This document shows, piece after piece, positions 21,416-32,111 of a DNA stretch of 64,000 nucleotides (positions are counted from its first letter, which is position 1; every line of letters begins with the position of its first letter). The stretch is taken from the NCBI RefSeq assembly GCF_000417875.1, contig NW_006920890.1, forward strand, positions 297,789-361,788, given 5' to 3'. A model generated the notes under the pieces. It was not told the DNA's origin and ran no database searches. It saw only the letters and a program-made list of their open reading frames with translations. The DNA comes from Pseudozyma flocculosa PF-1 (lineage: Eukaryota; Basidiomycota; Ustilaginomycetes; Ustilaginales; Ustilaginaceae). Position numbers and translations under genes: made by a program.

Positions 21416-22665
21416 GGTTCTCCGAGGTCGAAGGCAGAGGTAGAGGGGGACAGAAGGCAGCTTAGACGGCAGCAGCACAAGGAGCAGCTTGAATGTGTTC
21501 TATAGGGTTATGGAAGCCGGCCCTCGAAGCGCGCGGATGTGGTTGTTGTTGGCTGGGCTCCGAGTCGGGTCGGGCCGCACCGCTGCTCCTTGGCTGGCCC
21601 GGCCCTGGCTCCACACCCCGATGCTTGGCATCCGCTAGGCCGGCGGTCAAGAATATCATCGGGTCCGACAGCTGGCTACGCAGTCGCCCGACGTCGTGGG
21701 CTCGCCCCAGCAGATCGAGACCTTCGTCGTGTGCAACGCACGAGCTCGTTCGAGGCATCGCAGAGGGCAGAGGACCGAGACGAAAGAAGAAACGACCGGA
21801 GCCCGCATACCGCTACACGCGCACACAGCGACAAGCAACAGGCAGGCCAGGCAGGCACCACCAGAGACCCCGGCGGCAGAGAGGCGGCGAGGTGCAGCAC
21901 CGCAATCCAGGCGGTTGAGCGGGAACAGGCCCGAGACCGGGTGAAGGGGGGGCGTGGCCGTGGCCGGCACTGCCGCCGACGGGCAGGCAGGCTCTGCTGC
22001 AAGCGGCTGCAGCTGCCCACCTCTGCTGGCCTGCAGCGAGCGCTGCGAAGTTATGCCGTGCGTGGACGCCCGTATGTACTCGACTACTGATGATCTGATT
22101 ACTGCATTGCGGGCCAGGCCTCGAAAGTAGACCCGGGACCCAAATTTCCGACAGCCAGGCGGGCACGCCAGGCCAGGCCAGGCCAACTTGGCCGCCCGCG
22201 CGAGGGCGTGGAGTTTTTTTTTCTTTCTAGCCAGGACTTTTTTTTCCTTTGGCGGACGGGCAGCCGGCCAGCCCTCGACCCTGATTCTCAAGCTTGCTGC
22301 TTGCTGGTGGTCCAACACCGCCAACGACCATCACCTTCATCATCACCGTCACCGACATCGCCAACTGCCGCCATCGCCTGCTCCTTTCCACGTCTCACCA
22401 CTGACCGCTGTAGAGACCGGAGAAGCCGCTGTTCGGTACGCTGCCACCACAGGCGACTTGGCTCTTCTCGCAAAATCTCGGCCCCTCCGACTCGGCATTC
22501 TCACCTCACACGCATCGGATCCAGGCCGACCAGGCGACACCGTCGCCCATTCCATCTGCGGCGCTGCCTGGCTCACCAGCCTGCGCTGTTGCGGCACACT
22601 GGCGTGACTCGCGCATCGCAGCGTAGTCCGCCGTTGCCGCCACTTCCATCAGCGCCATTGCCACC
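21416..22665. other. Intergenic region upstream of HAP2
   Basis: This is 1.25 kb between divergent starts (ThuA protein and HAP2). It contains an AGGCC array (22168–22186), two poly-T tracts at about 22214–22248, and a pyrimidine-rich leader before HAP2. No gene is supported. Confidence 0.45.
22168..22186. repeat. AGGCC pentanucleotide repeat
   Basis: This is a perfect short AGGCC array of the type seen elsewhere in the window. It lies about 480 nt upstream of the HAP2 start. Confidence 0.75.
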
Positions 22666-24414
22666 ATGAGCCTGCGAGACACCTCCTACCCGGGCTCTTC
22701 CGGCCTGGGACTCGACGACCACCCGCAGCACCACAGCTATGCCTTCGGGGGCAGCCTGGCGGGTGGGGGTGCCTCTGCCTCGCCGGCCGCCGCCGGCGCG
22801 CTCAACCACGCTGCTGGACACTCGCAAGCCCACCCTTTCCCCCACCTCTACGATCACGCCTCCCACCACTCTGCCGCCTCGTCTTCCCACGGCTCCTCGC
22901 CCGCCGCCATGACGATTCCCTACGGCATTGCCCACGCCGGTACCGCGAGCCCGCAGCTCTCGACCTCGACCCACACCTCCAGCTTGCCGCTCGGCGCCTT
23001 CTACATCCAGCACTCCAGCGGCGCTCACCCCAATGCCGCCGCCACTCCACCATCGCACCATCCCTTCCACGCATCGCAGCAGCACCACAACCACCACCAC
23101 CTCGACCCGTACAGCAGCGCCGGCAGTACTCCGCACCACCGCTTCTCGCCTGCGGCCGACCACCACTCGTCCTCGGGAGGCTCGGTGGCCCCTCTGTCGC
23201 AGGGCGGCAGGATCAGCTGGGCCAACTCGCCCGCCGACTCCTACCATGCCCTCGCCTCCAACGACGGGGGCCACAGCCAGAGTGCCGCAGGCCATCCTGA
23301 CTACAGCGCCGTCGTCCCGAGCGCGCGGCTGCCCTGGGAAACGGCGCTGGCATCCACCAGCGGCACCCCGCACTCCGGCTATGGCCTGGTCGACTCGCCG
23401 TCCTCGGCCGCCGCATATGACAACGTCGCGTCGGCGCTCACCGGACCCAGGCTCGAAGACGACTCGGGTTCCGGTGGTAACGTCCGGCCACGGCAGAGGA
23501 AGAGAGCAAGAGCCTCGGCCGGCGAAGGCGGGTCGCACTCCCCTGCGTCGGGTGCAAGGGGACGGCCGAAGAGCAAGAAGACCAACCTTGCCCACGTCGA
23601 GAACAGCGACTCGCTGGCAGGGTTTGGCTCCGAGGCGGGCGCGTCGGTTGGCGGATACGATGAGCCTGACATCACTGCGTGGATCCATGCTGGCGACGGC
23701 GACGATCTGGTTTCGATGGGCTCGCACGCCGCCAACGGAGCGGTAGGCTCGGCTGCCAATGACCACCACCGGCTCTGGTCCAGCTTTTCACCGTCGCTTT
23801 CGACGACCGATACCCCGGGCAGCCATCACCACGCGCATCACGCAGCGGGATTCAGTGCTTCGATGCCTGGCTCGCGGCACCACTCGGCGTCGGCCTCGGC
23901 GTCGGCCGTCGCATCGCCAGAAGAGTTTGGCGGCTACCACGCCCACGCCAGCACCTCGGGCCACGGCGCAGCGCCGTCCAACCTCGGCCTCAGCGTGCAG
24001 TCAGGGCACGATGTCGATGCCGACGACGACGAGGCCTCTGCCCCCTCGGCCATCGATGCTGGTTCTGCCGTCGTGACCGAGGCCACCGGCGGCGCCGAAG
24101 CTGGCGCGGGCGGGGTCGAAGCGGAGGCGGGGCCGACCGAGGACGAGCCGCTCTACGTCAACGCCAAGCAGTACCAGCGCATCCTCAAGCGGCGGGCGGC
24201 GCGGGCGCGCATCGAAGAGGCGCGCAAGAAGGTATGGCTGGCGCAGCTGCAGAGCCGCGAGCGGCAGCCGTCGGGCAGCGTGGATGGTGAGGGCTTCCTC
24301 GACGAAGAGGGGCGCAAGCCCTACCTGCACGAGAGCCGACATCGCCATGCGGTACGCCGTCCTCGAGGTCCCGGCGGTCGCTTCTTGCAGCGCAGCCCGG
24401 CTGCTGCGAGCTAG
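22666..24414 (+). CDS. HAP2: CCAAT-binding factor subunit HAP2 / NF-YA
   Basis: This is the sequence-specific subunit of the HAP2/3/5 (NF-Y) complex, which binds CCAAT boxes in promoters. It is a single exon of 582 aa. Most of the protein is a His/Ser/Ala-rich disordered region. The conserved core begins at about residue 494: [20 protein letters not shown] is the helix contacting the HAP3/HAP5 dimer, and [20 protein letters not shown] (from about 550) is the DNA-contacting segment, followed by GGRF. Between these, where family members have a linker of about 12 residues, this protein has about 20 extra residues (roughly 524–548). The extra stretch begins at a GTATGG that could act as a splice donor, but it lacks a good branch site, so I keep it as coding. 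Confidence 0.9.
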   Translation: MSLRDTSYPGSSGLGLDDHPQHHSYAFGGSLAGGGASASPAAAGALNHAAGHSQAHPFPHLYDHASHHSAASSSHGSSPAAMTIPYGIAHAGTASPQLSTSTHTSSLPLGAFYIQHSSGAHPNAAATPPSHHPFHASQQHHNHHHLDPYSSAGSTPHHRFSPAADHHSSSGGSVAPLSQGGRISWANSPADSYHALASNDGGHSQSAAGHPDYSAVVPSARLPWETALASTSGTPHSGYGLVDSPSSAAAYDNVASALTGPRLEDDSGSGGNVRPRQRKRARASAGEGGSHSPASGARGRPKSKKTNLAHVENSDSLAGFGSEAGASVGGYDEPDITAWIHAGDGDDLVSMGSHAANGAVGSAANDHHRLWSSFSPSLSTTDTPGSHHHAHHAAGFSASMPGSRHHSASASASAVASPEEFGGYHAHASTSGHGAAPSNLGLSVQSGHDVDADDDEASAPSAIDAGSAVVTEATGGAEAGAGGVEAEAGPTEDEPLYVNAKQYQRILKRRAARARIEEARKKVWLAQLQSRERQPSGSVDGEGFLDEEGRKPYLHESRHRHAVRRPRGPGGRFLQRSPAAAS

Positions 24415-24988
24415 TCGTGTGCGGACGGTCAGTGCCCGCCCCCATCTTCACCCTCGATCCTCCTCAACCATCCCGTCATCTCCTGGTCCCTCCTCCTTTC
24501 GACTTCATCCTCGTGTTGTATTCCTACCTCCTCGCCACTTCCCCAACCCCCCCACTGGATCGCCCGGGTATCACCTGCGATGCCTGCTCCGTCTCTGTAC
24601 CACCTCCCCCGCCTTTCGCCCCATGGGCGCATGTAAGAGTACCGTCTCGTGGAAGAGCTCCTGCCCCCACTTGCCAATCCCACAGTGGCGACCGCAGCAT
24701 CAAGCCAGGTGCCGTCGATATGCCACGTGATGCTGATGCAGGATCGATGCGATGGGAAGCCGAGACGGCGAGGGCGTAGGCCGTGATGCCGCCACCGCCG
24801 ACGATGACGACGACGATGACAAGAAGGTGATGTGATGCTGCTGCTGCTGCTGATGGTGATGATGCCGATGTCGATGACGATGCCGAGATACAAGTACAGG
24901 GGGACAGCGAGATCCCGTCGAGAGTGCAGAGAAAGACAGACGAGAGAGAGGGAGTAGGGTGCAGGACCGGCGGGCGGCGGGCGCGAGC
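24415..24988. other. 3' intergenic region HAP2 / SOF1
   Basis: This is 574 nt between convergent stop codons. It includes a CTG/ATG triplet-rich stretch (about 24828–24885). No gene is supported. Confidence 0.45.
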
Positions 24989-26603
24989 CTACTCCTTGAC
25001 GTCGAGGACGGCCGCCTTTCTGGCCGCCTTTGGCTTCTTGTCGCCCATCTTGGAGTGGCCGCGGCGGTGCTCGTCCTTGACGCGTCGGGCGTCGAGCATG
25101 GTACGCTTGAGCTTCTGGGCGTGCTTGATGGCCTTGGGCGTGTGCCGCTGCCGCTCGATCTTGGCCACGTCTCCCACGCCCTTCCACTTCTGGCGCAGGC
25201 TCTCGGCGTACTCGCGGCTCGCCAGCTCGCGCGTGCTGAGGATGCCCAGCTTCTCGCTCGCCCGCGCCTTCCAGATCCTCACGTTGCCGTCGTCGGAGCC
25301 CGTCAGCACGAAGCGGGCGTCCATGCTGAACGACGTCGAAAAGATGCGCTGCATCCGCTTGGTGTGGTACACGTCGCGCGAGTGGTTGCCCCGCCCAACG
25401 TCCCAGATGCGCAGCGTGCGGTCGTAGGAGCCCGACACGAGCTCCTGGCCCGTCGGCGAAAAGTCGACCGACATGACGGCCGCCACGTGGTCCTTGTAGA
25501 TCTGCGTCGCCTGGCGCAGGTTGCGCATGTCGAAGGTGTAGATGTTGTGGTCCTCGCTCGCCACGGCAAAGACGGTGGGCTCGATGGGCGACCAGGCGAG
25601 GTCGTTTGCGCGCATCCCCATCGTCATCCTGGTGAGCGGCTTACCGCTGCGCAGGTCGTAGAGGACCACGCTGCGGTCCGTGCCGGCGCTCGCCAGCACC
25701 TCCTTTTCGCTCTGGTTGAAGCGCACCACGTTGATGGCGTCGGGTCCCCACGTCATGGAGCGCAGCGGGTCCGACGAGCCACCGCGCTCGAGGTCCCACG
25801 TCTGGATTGACGACGAGGCCGAGGCAAAAATGGGCGACGTGGCGTGGTGCGAGAGCGAGTTGAACGCCGTCTGGCCGTGGTAGACGGTCAGTGGCTCGCT
25901 CGCCGGCACATCCTTGTCTCTCGTGCTGAGCAGACCGCCCCTGCGCGCGCTGCCGGACGCCGTCATGTCGAGGTCGTCGTCATTGTCGTCGTCGTCGTCG
26001 GCCCCGCCAAGCTCGCCGCTGAGCCCGATCCCGTCTGGCCGCGGGTCAGCATCCCACAGCTTCACGGTGCGGTCCGTCGAGCATGAGAGCATCCGCCGAC
26101 CCAGCGCCGAGGCGTTTGTGGGCGAGGCGAACGTGAGGGGCGAGATGCAGAGCGACTGGATGATGCCAGAGTGCGCCTTTGGGTAGACGTAGATGGGCTT
26201 TTGCCGCGCCAGATCCCACAGTCGGATCTCTGCGGAGTGCGACAAGTCAGTCGCGGAAAATACGAGCAGCGGCAGTCAGCATAGAGCCCTTGCATGAGCG
26301 GCTTCGACATCCCGCCGGCTCCTCGCAGCACTCACCTCCATCGCCGCTCCCGCTCGCTAGCACGTTGAGCCTGTTGTAGTCCTTTGCCAGCGCATAGATC
26401 CCGTCGATATGGCCGTCGAGCGACGCGACAAACGGCTTGGCGAAGAGGCGGTCGAGCTTGGCAGCGTTGAGGGCGCGGGTGTACTCTCTTGGCTTGTCGA
26501 AGGGGTGGAGGGCCGGGTCGAGGTTCCTCGATGTGGGTGCCGGGTCTCCCTCCCTCGCCGGTGCGTGTGCGTCGAGCGACCTCGAGAGCGCCTTGATCTT
26601 CAT
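24989..26603 (-). CDS. SOF1: WD40 ribosome-biogenesis protein SOF1 / DCAF13
   Basis: SOF1 is a nucleolar WD40 protein of the small-subunit processome needed for 18S rRNA maturation. There are two exons, 26603–26336 and 26229–24989 (502 aa). The start MKIKALSRSLDAHAPAREGD and the following NLDPALHPFDKPREYTRALN are characteristic of the family. WD repeats follow (GHIDGIYALAKD, EIRLWDLARQ, STDRTVKLWD, SAGTDRSVVLYDL, SGSYDRTLRIWD and GSDDGNVRIWK). The basic Sof1 domain closes the protein (ASEKLGILSTRELASREYAE, then a Lys-rich tail). An acidic insert (DDDDDNDDDLD) lies in one loop. It shares a 392-nt promoter region with RPC9, pairing ribosome assembly with Pol III transcription. Confidence 0.93.
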
Positions 26604-26995
26604 CGTGTAGGGTGCGTTGACGGTGCCGTCCGGCGTATAGGCAGGGATCCGGCGATGTCGATGGTGCGGGTGATGGTGATGGTGGTGGCGGTGGCGGTGG
26701 CAGCTGGTGCAGGCAACCTGGAGTCTTGGGACCCGCTGCCTGGCCGCGGTGGAAACTCTCAAATTTCGCCCTGCAAGCTTGCTTGGCCGCTCTCCCGGCC
26801 TGCCAGGCCGCCAACTTTTTTCTTCGCCCGTAGGTTGCACGCTTATGTAAGCAAGCCTCCCCATGCCTTCTCGACCCCTTTGCTCCACAGCTTGGCCTGC
26901 TCTGGCACCTCGACTGCCGCACACCACCATCACCGCCACCGCCACCGCCATCACGATCACCGCAACTGTGACCCTTGGACGTCGCACGCACCACG
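26604..26995. promoter_or_regulatory. Bidirectional promoter region SOF1 / RPC9
   Basis: This 392-nt region separates divergent start codons of two growth-related genes. It contains CAC/CCA- and GTG-rich tracts on either side. No specific element was identified, so the role is inferred from position. Confidence 0.45.
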
Positions 26996-27934
26996 ATGAA
27001 GGTGCTCAAGCCTCGGGCGGCGCTGCTTTCCGACTTCGAGGTGCTCATGGCCCTCAAGGACATGGAGGCCGACCAGATCCAGCGCTCCCAGCTCGTAAAG
27101 GCCCAAAAGGCCACCACCGAGGTCCAAGAGAGCATCTACCAGGACCAGGAAGAGTGGCTCGAGCAGGTGCCTGAGAACCTCCGGACCATACAGTACGAGG
27201 TGAGTCGCCAGCGTGCTCATCGCTCTTGTCCTTCGCGAGGCCCATTCGTGGCAGTGGGTCCGTCGCTGACGCGAGGCGCACCTCATTCGTCCTCACCGCC
27301 TTCTTCCCCTTCCCCCCGCGCCATCCTCCCCCAGACGATCGCGTTCCTCTCGGATGTGGCGAGGCCCTGCGCCCACCAGAGCGAAGAGGCCATCACCGGC
27401 CTCCTCGATGCGCTCAAGTCCAAGGGCTACTCGATCTCCGACTCCGAGGCGCGGCGGGGCGGCCTCGGCCTCAACAAGTCCGAGCGCCTCCAGATAGTCA
27501 ACCACTCTCCCAGCAGCGTCGTCGAGCTCCACACGCTCGTCGAGGAGCTCTCGGAGCGCTTCTACGACTGGCAGATCGACGACATCGTCCAGCTCGTCCA
27601 GAGCTACATCCCCGCATCCTCTTCGGCCGGAGTCAACGCATACGCCGAGGGCAACGAGGACGCAGAGGCCATGGCCGTCAACGGCCTCGGTCAGGAGACG
27701 GCCGCCGAAGACGAGGCTATGGCCGCCAACGGCTACGATCACCAGCCGACCGCAGCCACGCAGCTCGGAGAGGGAGGCGACGGCGGCCTGGCCGTGGTGC
27801 CGGGCCACGACGAGGAGCTCGAGGGGCAGGACGACGACTACGAGATCGACCCGGCCGTCGAGATGGACGACGACGAGTTTGTCAACGAAGGCTACGGCGC
27901 CGTCGGCGTCGAGGATGCTGAGCCAGAAGACTAG
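26996..27934 (+). CDS. RPC17: RNA polymerase III subunit RPC9 (C17)
   Basis: RPC9/C17 forms the Pol III stalk with C25 and helps recruit TFIIIB. There are two exons, 26996–27199 and 27335–27934 (267 aa). Family features are MKVLKPRAALLSDFEVLMAL, the conserved ENLRTIQYE just before the intron, TIAFLSDVARPC after it, and an HRDC-like helical region (NKSERLQIVNHSPSSVVELH, then ELSERF). The start at 26996 matches the family N-terminus; an in-frame ATG lies 21 nt upstream. The core ends at about residue 160. An unusual tail of about 105 residues, acidic and Ala/Gly-rich (for example EGQDDDYEIDPAVEMDDDEF), extends beyond the roughly 140–160 aa typical of the family. Confidence 0.9.
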   Translation: MKVLKPRAALLSDFEVLMALKDMEADQIQRSQLVKAQKATTEVQESIYQDQEEWLEQVPENLRTIQYEVSRQRAHRSCPSRGPFVAVGPSLTRGAPHSSSPPSSPSPRAILPQTIAFLSDVARPCAHQSEEAITGLLDALKSKGYSISDSEARRGGLGLNKSERLQIVNHSPSSVVELHTLVEELSERFYDWQIDDIVQLVQSYIPASSSAGVNAYAEGNEDAEAMAVNGLGQETAAEDEAMAANGYDHQPTAATQLGEGGDGGLAVVPGHDEELEGQDDDYEIDPAVEMDDDEFVNEGYGAVGVEDAEPED

Positions 27935-28251
27935 GCACGGCCTCACCTCGCTTGTCACTCGGCACCTTCGCCGCAGCTTGCCCGCGTCGGCCATTCATGG
28001 CGCCGTCCTTCCCCTCGCCCGTCTGCCCCTGCTCTCTTCATCATCGCATCCACACCACCTGTTGTATTCTAGCACGTTCCGGCCTTTCCCGCGTCACGGC
28101 GCCCGCACATTGCATCGGCATCATCTCTTCCATTCACGCAGTCGTCGCCGCTGTCTGTCCGCGTTGCGAAGCCGACCTTTTGGATGGTCCGGGAGCCTCA
28201 TCGTAGGGGAAGCAAGTTGTGCAAAGAGGAGCAGAGGGGTGGCTCCACAGT

Positions 28252-29087
28252 TTACTCCTCGTCCATCTCGACAGCCTGTAGTGCGGCGGGAGGAAGGAGG
28301 ACAGGATCAGATGGTGGGTCACGCCGCGCTCTCGATCGCAAGCTCTGGGGTTCGACCCAGGCCTAACCTACCTTGAACTCGGGGTCCTCGTCCTCGGCGT
28401 CGGCGGAAGCCTCGGCGTCCTTTGTGAGACCGGCCTTGGCCATGGCCTCCTCTGAGCTGTAGTCGATGGTGGCAGCGGCGCGGCGGCGGCCGCTGTAAAC
28501 AATGTTGCTCATGTCGAGGGCGGAGAGGTCCTCCTCGGCGTCCATGCTCTCGTCGACCTGGGCGCAGCAGAGCGGGGCGGGGCAGGCGGCGCGGGATGAG
28601 CATTAGCTGTCGGTGATGGAAGGGGGACCAGAGGGTGGACAAGACTCACGTCGTCATCGTCCTCATCGTCGTCATCCTCATCATCATCGTCATCGTCGTC
28701 ATCCTCATCGTCGTCGTCCTCGGCTGTAGATGAGGGGCAGAGGTGGGGAGCAGCGAAGCGGGCAGGAAGGGAGGAACAGTATCAGGAGTGTCAGTTTCGA
28801 TGCGTCGGGCACGGCCACGCGCAGACCGTCACTCACCGGGTGCGACGGCCTTGCCCTTTCCCTTGTTGGACGAGGGGACGGCCTCCTCGACGTGCTCCGC
28901 GGGCGTCGTGCTGGTGGCCGTGGCCGTGGCCGAAGCGGTGCTGGAGCTGTTGTGCTCGGTGGCGGGTGCGGAGCTAGAGTGGCGGGCGAGAAACGGTACG
29001 GAACGGCAGCGGTGAGCGACGACGGTTGCATCGTGTCTGTGAGCGAGGCGAGGGCGATAGTACCCACCTTGCCTGCTGTTCGGACAT
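28252..29087 (-). CDS. CHZ1: Histone H2A.Z-specific chaperone CHZ1
   Basis: CHZ1 escorts H2A.Z–H2B dimers to the SWR1 remodeller in the nucleus. I assemble five exons: 29087–29068, 28973–28837, 28723–28650, 28557–28372 and 28275–28252. All junctions are in phase and the product is 146 aa. It has a Ser/Thr/Ala-rich N-terminus and a Lys-rich nuclear-localisation-like patch (NKGKGKA). An exon follows whose 24 complete codons are all Asp or Glu. The CHZ motif comes next (LSALDMSNIVYSGRRRAAAT, then IDY) and the end is short and acidic (AVEMDEE). The motif order and the small acidic nature match the family. The gene is divergent from STN1. Confidence 0.85.
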
Positions 29088-29546
29088 GGTGTGTATGCGT
29101 GCGTAAGACTGTGACGAGAGGCGTAGAGTGGAGTCTGGAGGTGGTTCTGAGGTGAGGAAGAGCCGGGCCGCCGTTGTGCGGGGTGTTGGTCTCGCGTTGG
29201 GCCGTCTGTGCGTGCTGCTTGGTCTGGCCTGCCCTGCCTGGCCTGCCTCGCTCGTTGATTTTTTTTCTCGCCGAGGCCAGAGCCAGGGCCAGGACCAGGA
29301 CCAGGGCCACAGGGCCACCGAGCCACCCAGCCACCACCGCCGCCCCTCTTTACTCCACACGCACGAGGAAGCGGCCGTCGACGCGGGCTGTCGTCCCCAC
29401 CGCCACCACGCTACCACTCATACGCTTGCTTGCACTCGGTCTAGCTCGCTCGCACAGCGTACCGGCATGACTCTGGACCCTCGTCGCTACTTCCGCCACC
29501 ACAGAGGCGTGTCACGACCAATACCGCAAGCGGCACCCTAGCGCGA
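29088..29546. promoter_or_regulatory. Bidirectional promoter region CHZ1 / STN1
   Basis: This 459-nt spacer lies between divergent start codons. It contains an imperfect CCAGGG/CCAGGA hexamer run (about 29276–29325). A regulatory role is inferred from position only. Confidence 0.4.
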
Positions 29547-31558
29547 ATGAGCCCGCAGCCCGCGCCCTACCCCGCCGACAACGCCAAGGCCTCGTCCTCT
29601 CGCCACACCCTGCCAGTCCAGCCGCGCGGCAGCAGACGTACGCACGCACATCGCACCCATGCGCAGCCCCCGTCGACCCTCGCTGCATCGGACTATACCC
29701 GGCTATACGACTGGGCAGGCGGTCCAAAGGCGGCCGTAAAGTGCTTTGCCCGCGATGTCAGGCGAATGCCGCTCTTGGAAGGCGTCGGCATGGCTCTCGG
29801 AGGTGAGCGGCGGCGTCCTTTCTCCTCTGCCTCTGCCGTGAAGCTCGCCTGCTTGGCCACTGACGGGATCTGGTGGCCTGCCTTCGCCCACACCAGGACT
29901 TCCGCTGTTCCGCCACGTCAGCACGCCCTGCCTGCAGGCCGACATCTGCGGCATCGTCGTCGGCGTCACCGTAAAGGACCGCAAGGTCATCTATGAAGGT
30001 TGGCTCCTCATTCCCTCTAGAGGTACTTGAAGGCGCGGCGGAGCGCTGACACGCTCGCAGACTGCCCCGTAACCCCCTCGCACGTGCTACCCAGTCGACG
30101 ATGGAACAGCGGTGCTCAGAGTGCACGTCTCGGCCAGAGGCGATGAGGCAGACAGCAAGCCAAGACTGGCGGGGCGCCAAACGCTAAAGGTCGAGCAGAA
30201 ACCCACGGGGATCCCCAGCTGCTACGTCAGACCTCCCTCTCCCAAGCGGAGGCGGGCACAAGCTGGCTCAAACATCGCACAGCAATCCACCACCTATTCC
30301 ACCGCGGCCTGGTCCTTCGAATGCACGCCGAAGCACGACGTCGGCGAGCTGGTGCAGGCCTCGGGCAGGATCCGCATCGACTACGAGGGAGACCGCATCC
30401 TGTCTCCCGGCAAGCTGGGTGGGTCCAGACTGGCTCGTGGTCGCGAATAAACCGCCATCTTGACTCGACTGTCGCTGACCTCTGCCCCATCCTGTCCCTG
30501 CTCAGCCCCTCTGTATGACCCGAATGACGAAAGCCGGCACTTCATAGAGGCTGTACGCCTCGCTGAGCACGAGTACAGCCTGCCCCTCACTCCGCAACGC
30601 GTTCAGCAGCTGGCCCACACCGTGCAGAACGCGCTGGAGGTCGACGCAGGCGATACTCCCTGGGACCTCAACACACACGACGCTGCAGATGTCGATCAAG
30701 ACGGCGTCGGCGGCCACGCCGAAGACAGGCAGAGCAGGGCCAGGATGCGTCTCTTGAGCCCGAGCGGCGACGGCGTCGCCTCTCACCGTCGCCTGATCTC
30801 ACCGCCAAACTCGCAGCACATGGCGCCCAAGGCTAGCAAGCAGACTCTCGACGTCCTCCCCTACGACGACGGGCCGACGTCCGATGGCGTGTTCGTCGAG
30901 CGAGCAAGGAAGCTCGAGGCGGCTCGACGACTGCTCTCCAGTCAGTCCGACGTCGACGCTCCAGAGCTTGCTCGACCGTCCATCGCTCAGCGCCCGAGTA
31001 CGCGGGAACGCAGCAGTCGGTCGACGATCCGCACCGGATCTTCGTCCAAGTCGATCGCACGCGTCCTCGCCTTCCTCGAGTCGTCGGACGTCGAGAGCAT
31101 AGAACCGCCGCCCCGCGATAGCGTCCGCAGCAGCCGAGATCGCCAACATCGACGGCGCGACGCGAGCGTGTCGTACGACACGAGTCGGAGCCGTCAGTCG
31201 TCGGTGGCCAGCTTTGCGTCATCGCCCGGTGTGAGTCTGGTCTGGCTGCTGCCCGCCATGGCCAGAGAGCTGCTTGCTCACCTCTGCCCTCGTGCCCATC
31301 ATCCGCTCTCCTCCTGTCCGGTACGCAGTCGACGTCGCGCAGGCTGAGAAAGCACCAGAAGCTGCCGGACGCCAAGGTGACGGACTCGTATTTCCGCCTG
31401 CAGGTGCAAAAGCATCTGGCCGATCGCTGCGACCGAGATGCAGACGGCACGTCAAGGCTCGGCGCGTTTTCGGTCTCGGACCTGGTGGCACAAAGGGACC
31501 TTCGAGAGCTGGCGGAACGCTTGGTGCGGATCAAGCTCGCTCGGCGGGCGCAAGAAGC

Positions 31559-31590
<32 letters not shown>

Positions 31591-32111
31591 CGGCGGGTTC
31601 TGCCGCGCATGTGTCGGGCTCGACAGCCTTGCTGAGCTCCGAGTCAGTCTCGGACAAGGTCAAGCGGCTCTTCCAATGGACGGTGCGGCAGATGATGACG
31701 GATGGCTTCATCATCCTCGCCACCGAACCATCAGTGCCGCCGGATACCCGCTCGACGGCGAGGGCGAAGGCGGGGGCATGGCAGGGCGAAGTCATTGACC
31801 TCACCGAGCTGCCCGCGAGCAGCGGCGAGAGCCTGTCGCTGGTGGCTGCGCGGCCCAGCGAGGAGATGTACCAGCTAGTATCGTCGGGCGTGCTCGCGGG
31901 CCCGCTCGTGGCGGTGCTGCGGGGCGGCAGCAGCAGCGGTGGGGCGAGCTGCTACGATACCGAGGCGGTGCTGCGTCGCCTGTCGCGGCGGGACGATCGG
32001 TTCTCGAGCCTCACGCAGGACCCCGTCGAGTCGGCGCTGTTTGAGCTGCAGGAGCGCGGCGTCGTCTCGCGGTCTCCCTCTGGCCTCTGGACGGCCGGGT
32101 CCGGCGTATAA
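29547..32111 (+). CDS. STN1: STN1-like telomere-capping OB-fold protein
   Basis: STN1 is a subunit of the CST/RPA-like complex that protects telomere ends and assists lagging-strand fill-in. There are five exons, 29547–29802, 29897–29998, 30095–30418, 30506–31230 and 31329–32111 (729 aa, consistent phases). The N-terminal OB-fold shows YTRLYDWAGGPKAAVKCFAR, PLFRHVSTPCLQADICGIVV, then GVTVKDRKVIYEVDDGTAVL and later DVGELVQASGRIRIDYEGD. A long disordered Ser/Arg region follows, then C-terminal helical segments typical of winged-helix domains (RRLSRRDDRFSSLTQDPVES, LFELQERGVV). The protein is longer than most STN1 proteins because of the middle region. The assignment rests on the OB-fold pattern around DICGIVVGV…VDDGTA, which is suggestive rather than conclusive. 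Confidence 0.65.

Noticed and set aside
28306..28372. tRNA-like sequence with a T-loop (GGTTCGACCC) and complementary ends
   Set aside because: It is too short for a tRNA, lacks a D-arm and anticodon arm, and coincides with the last CHZ1 intron, whose donor and acceptor are clear.
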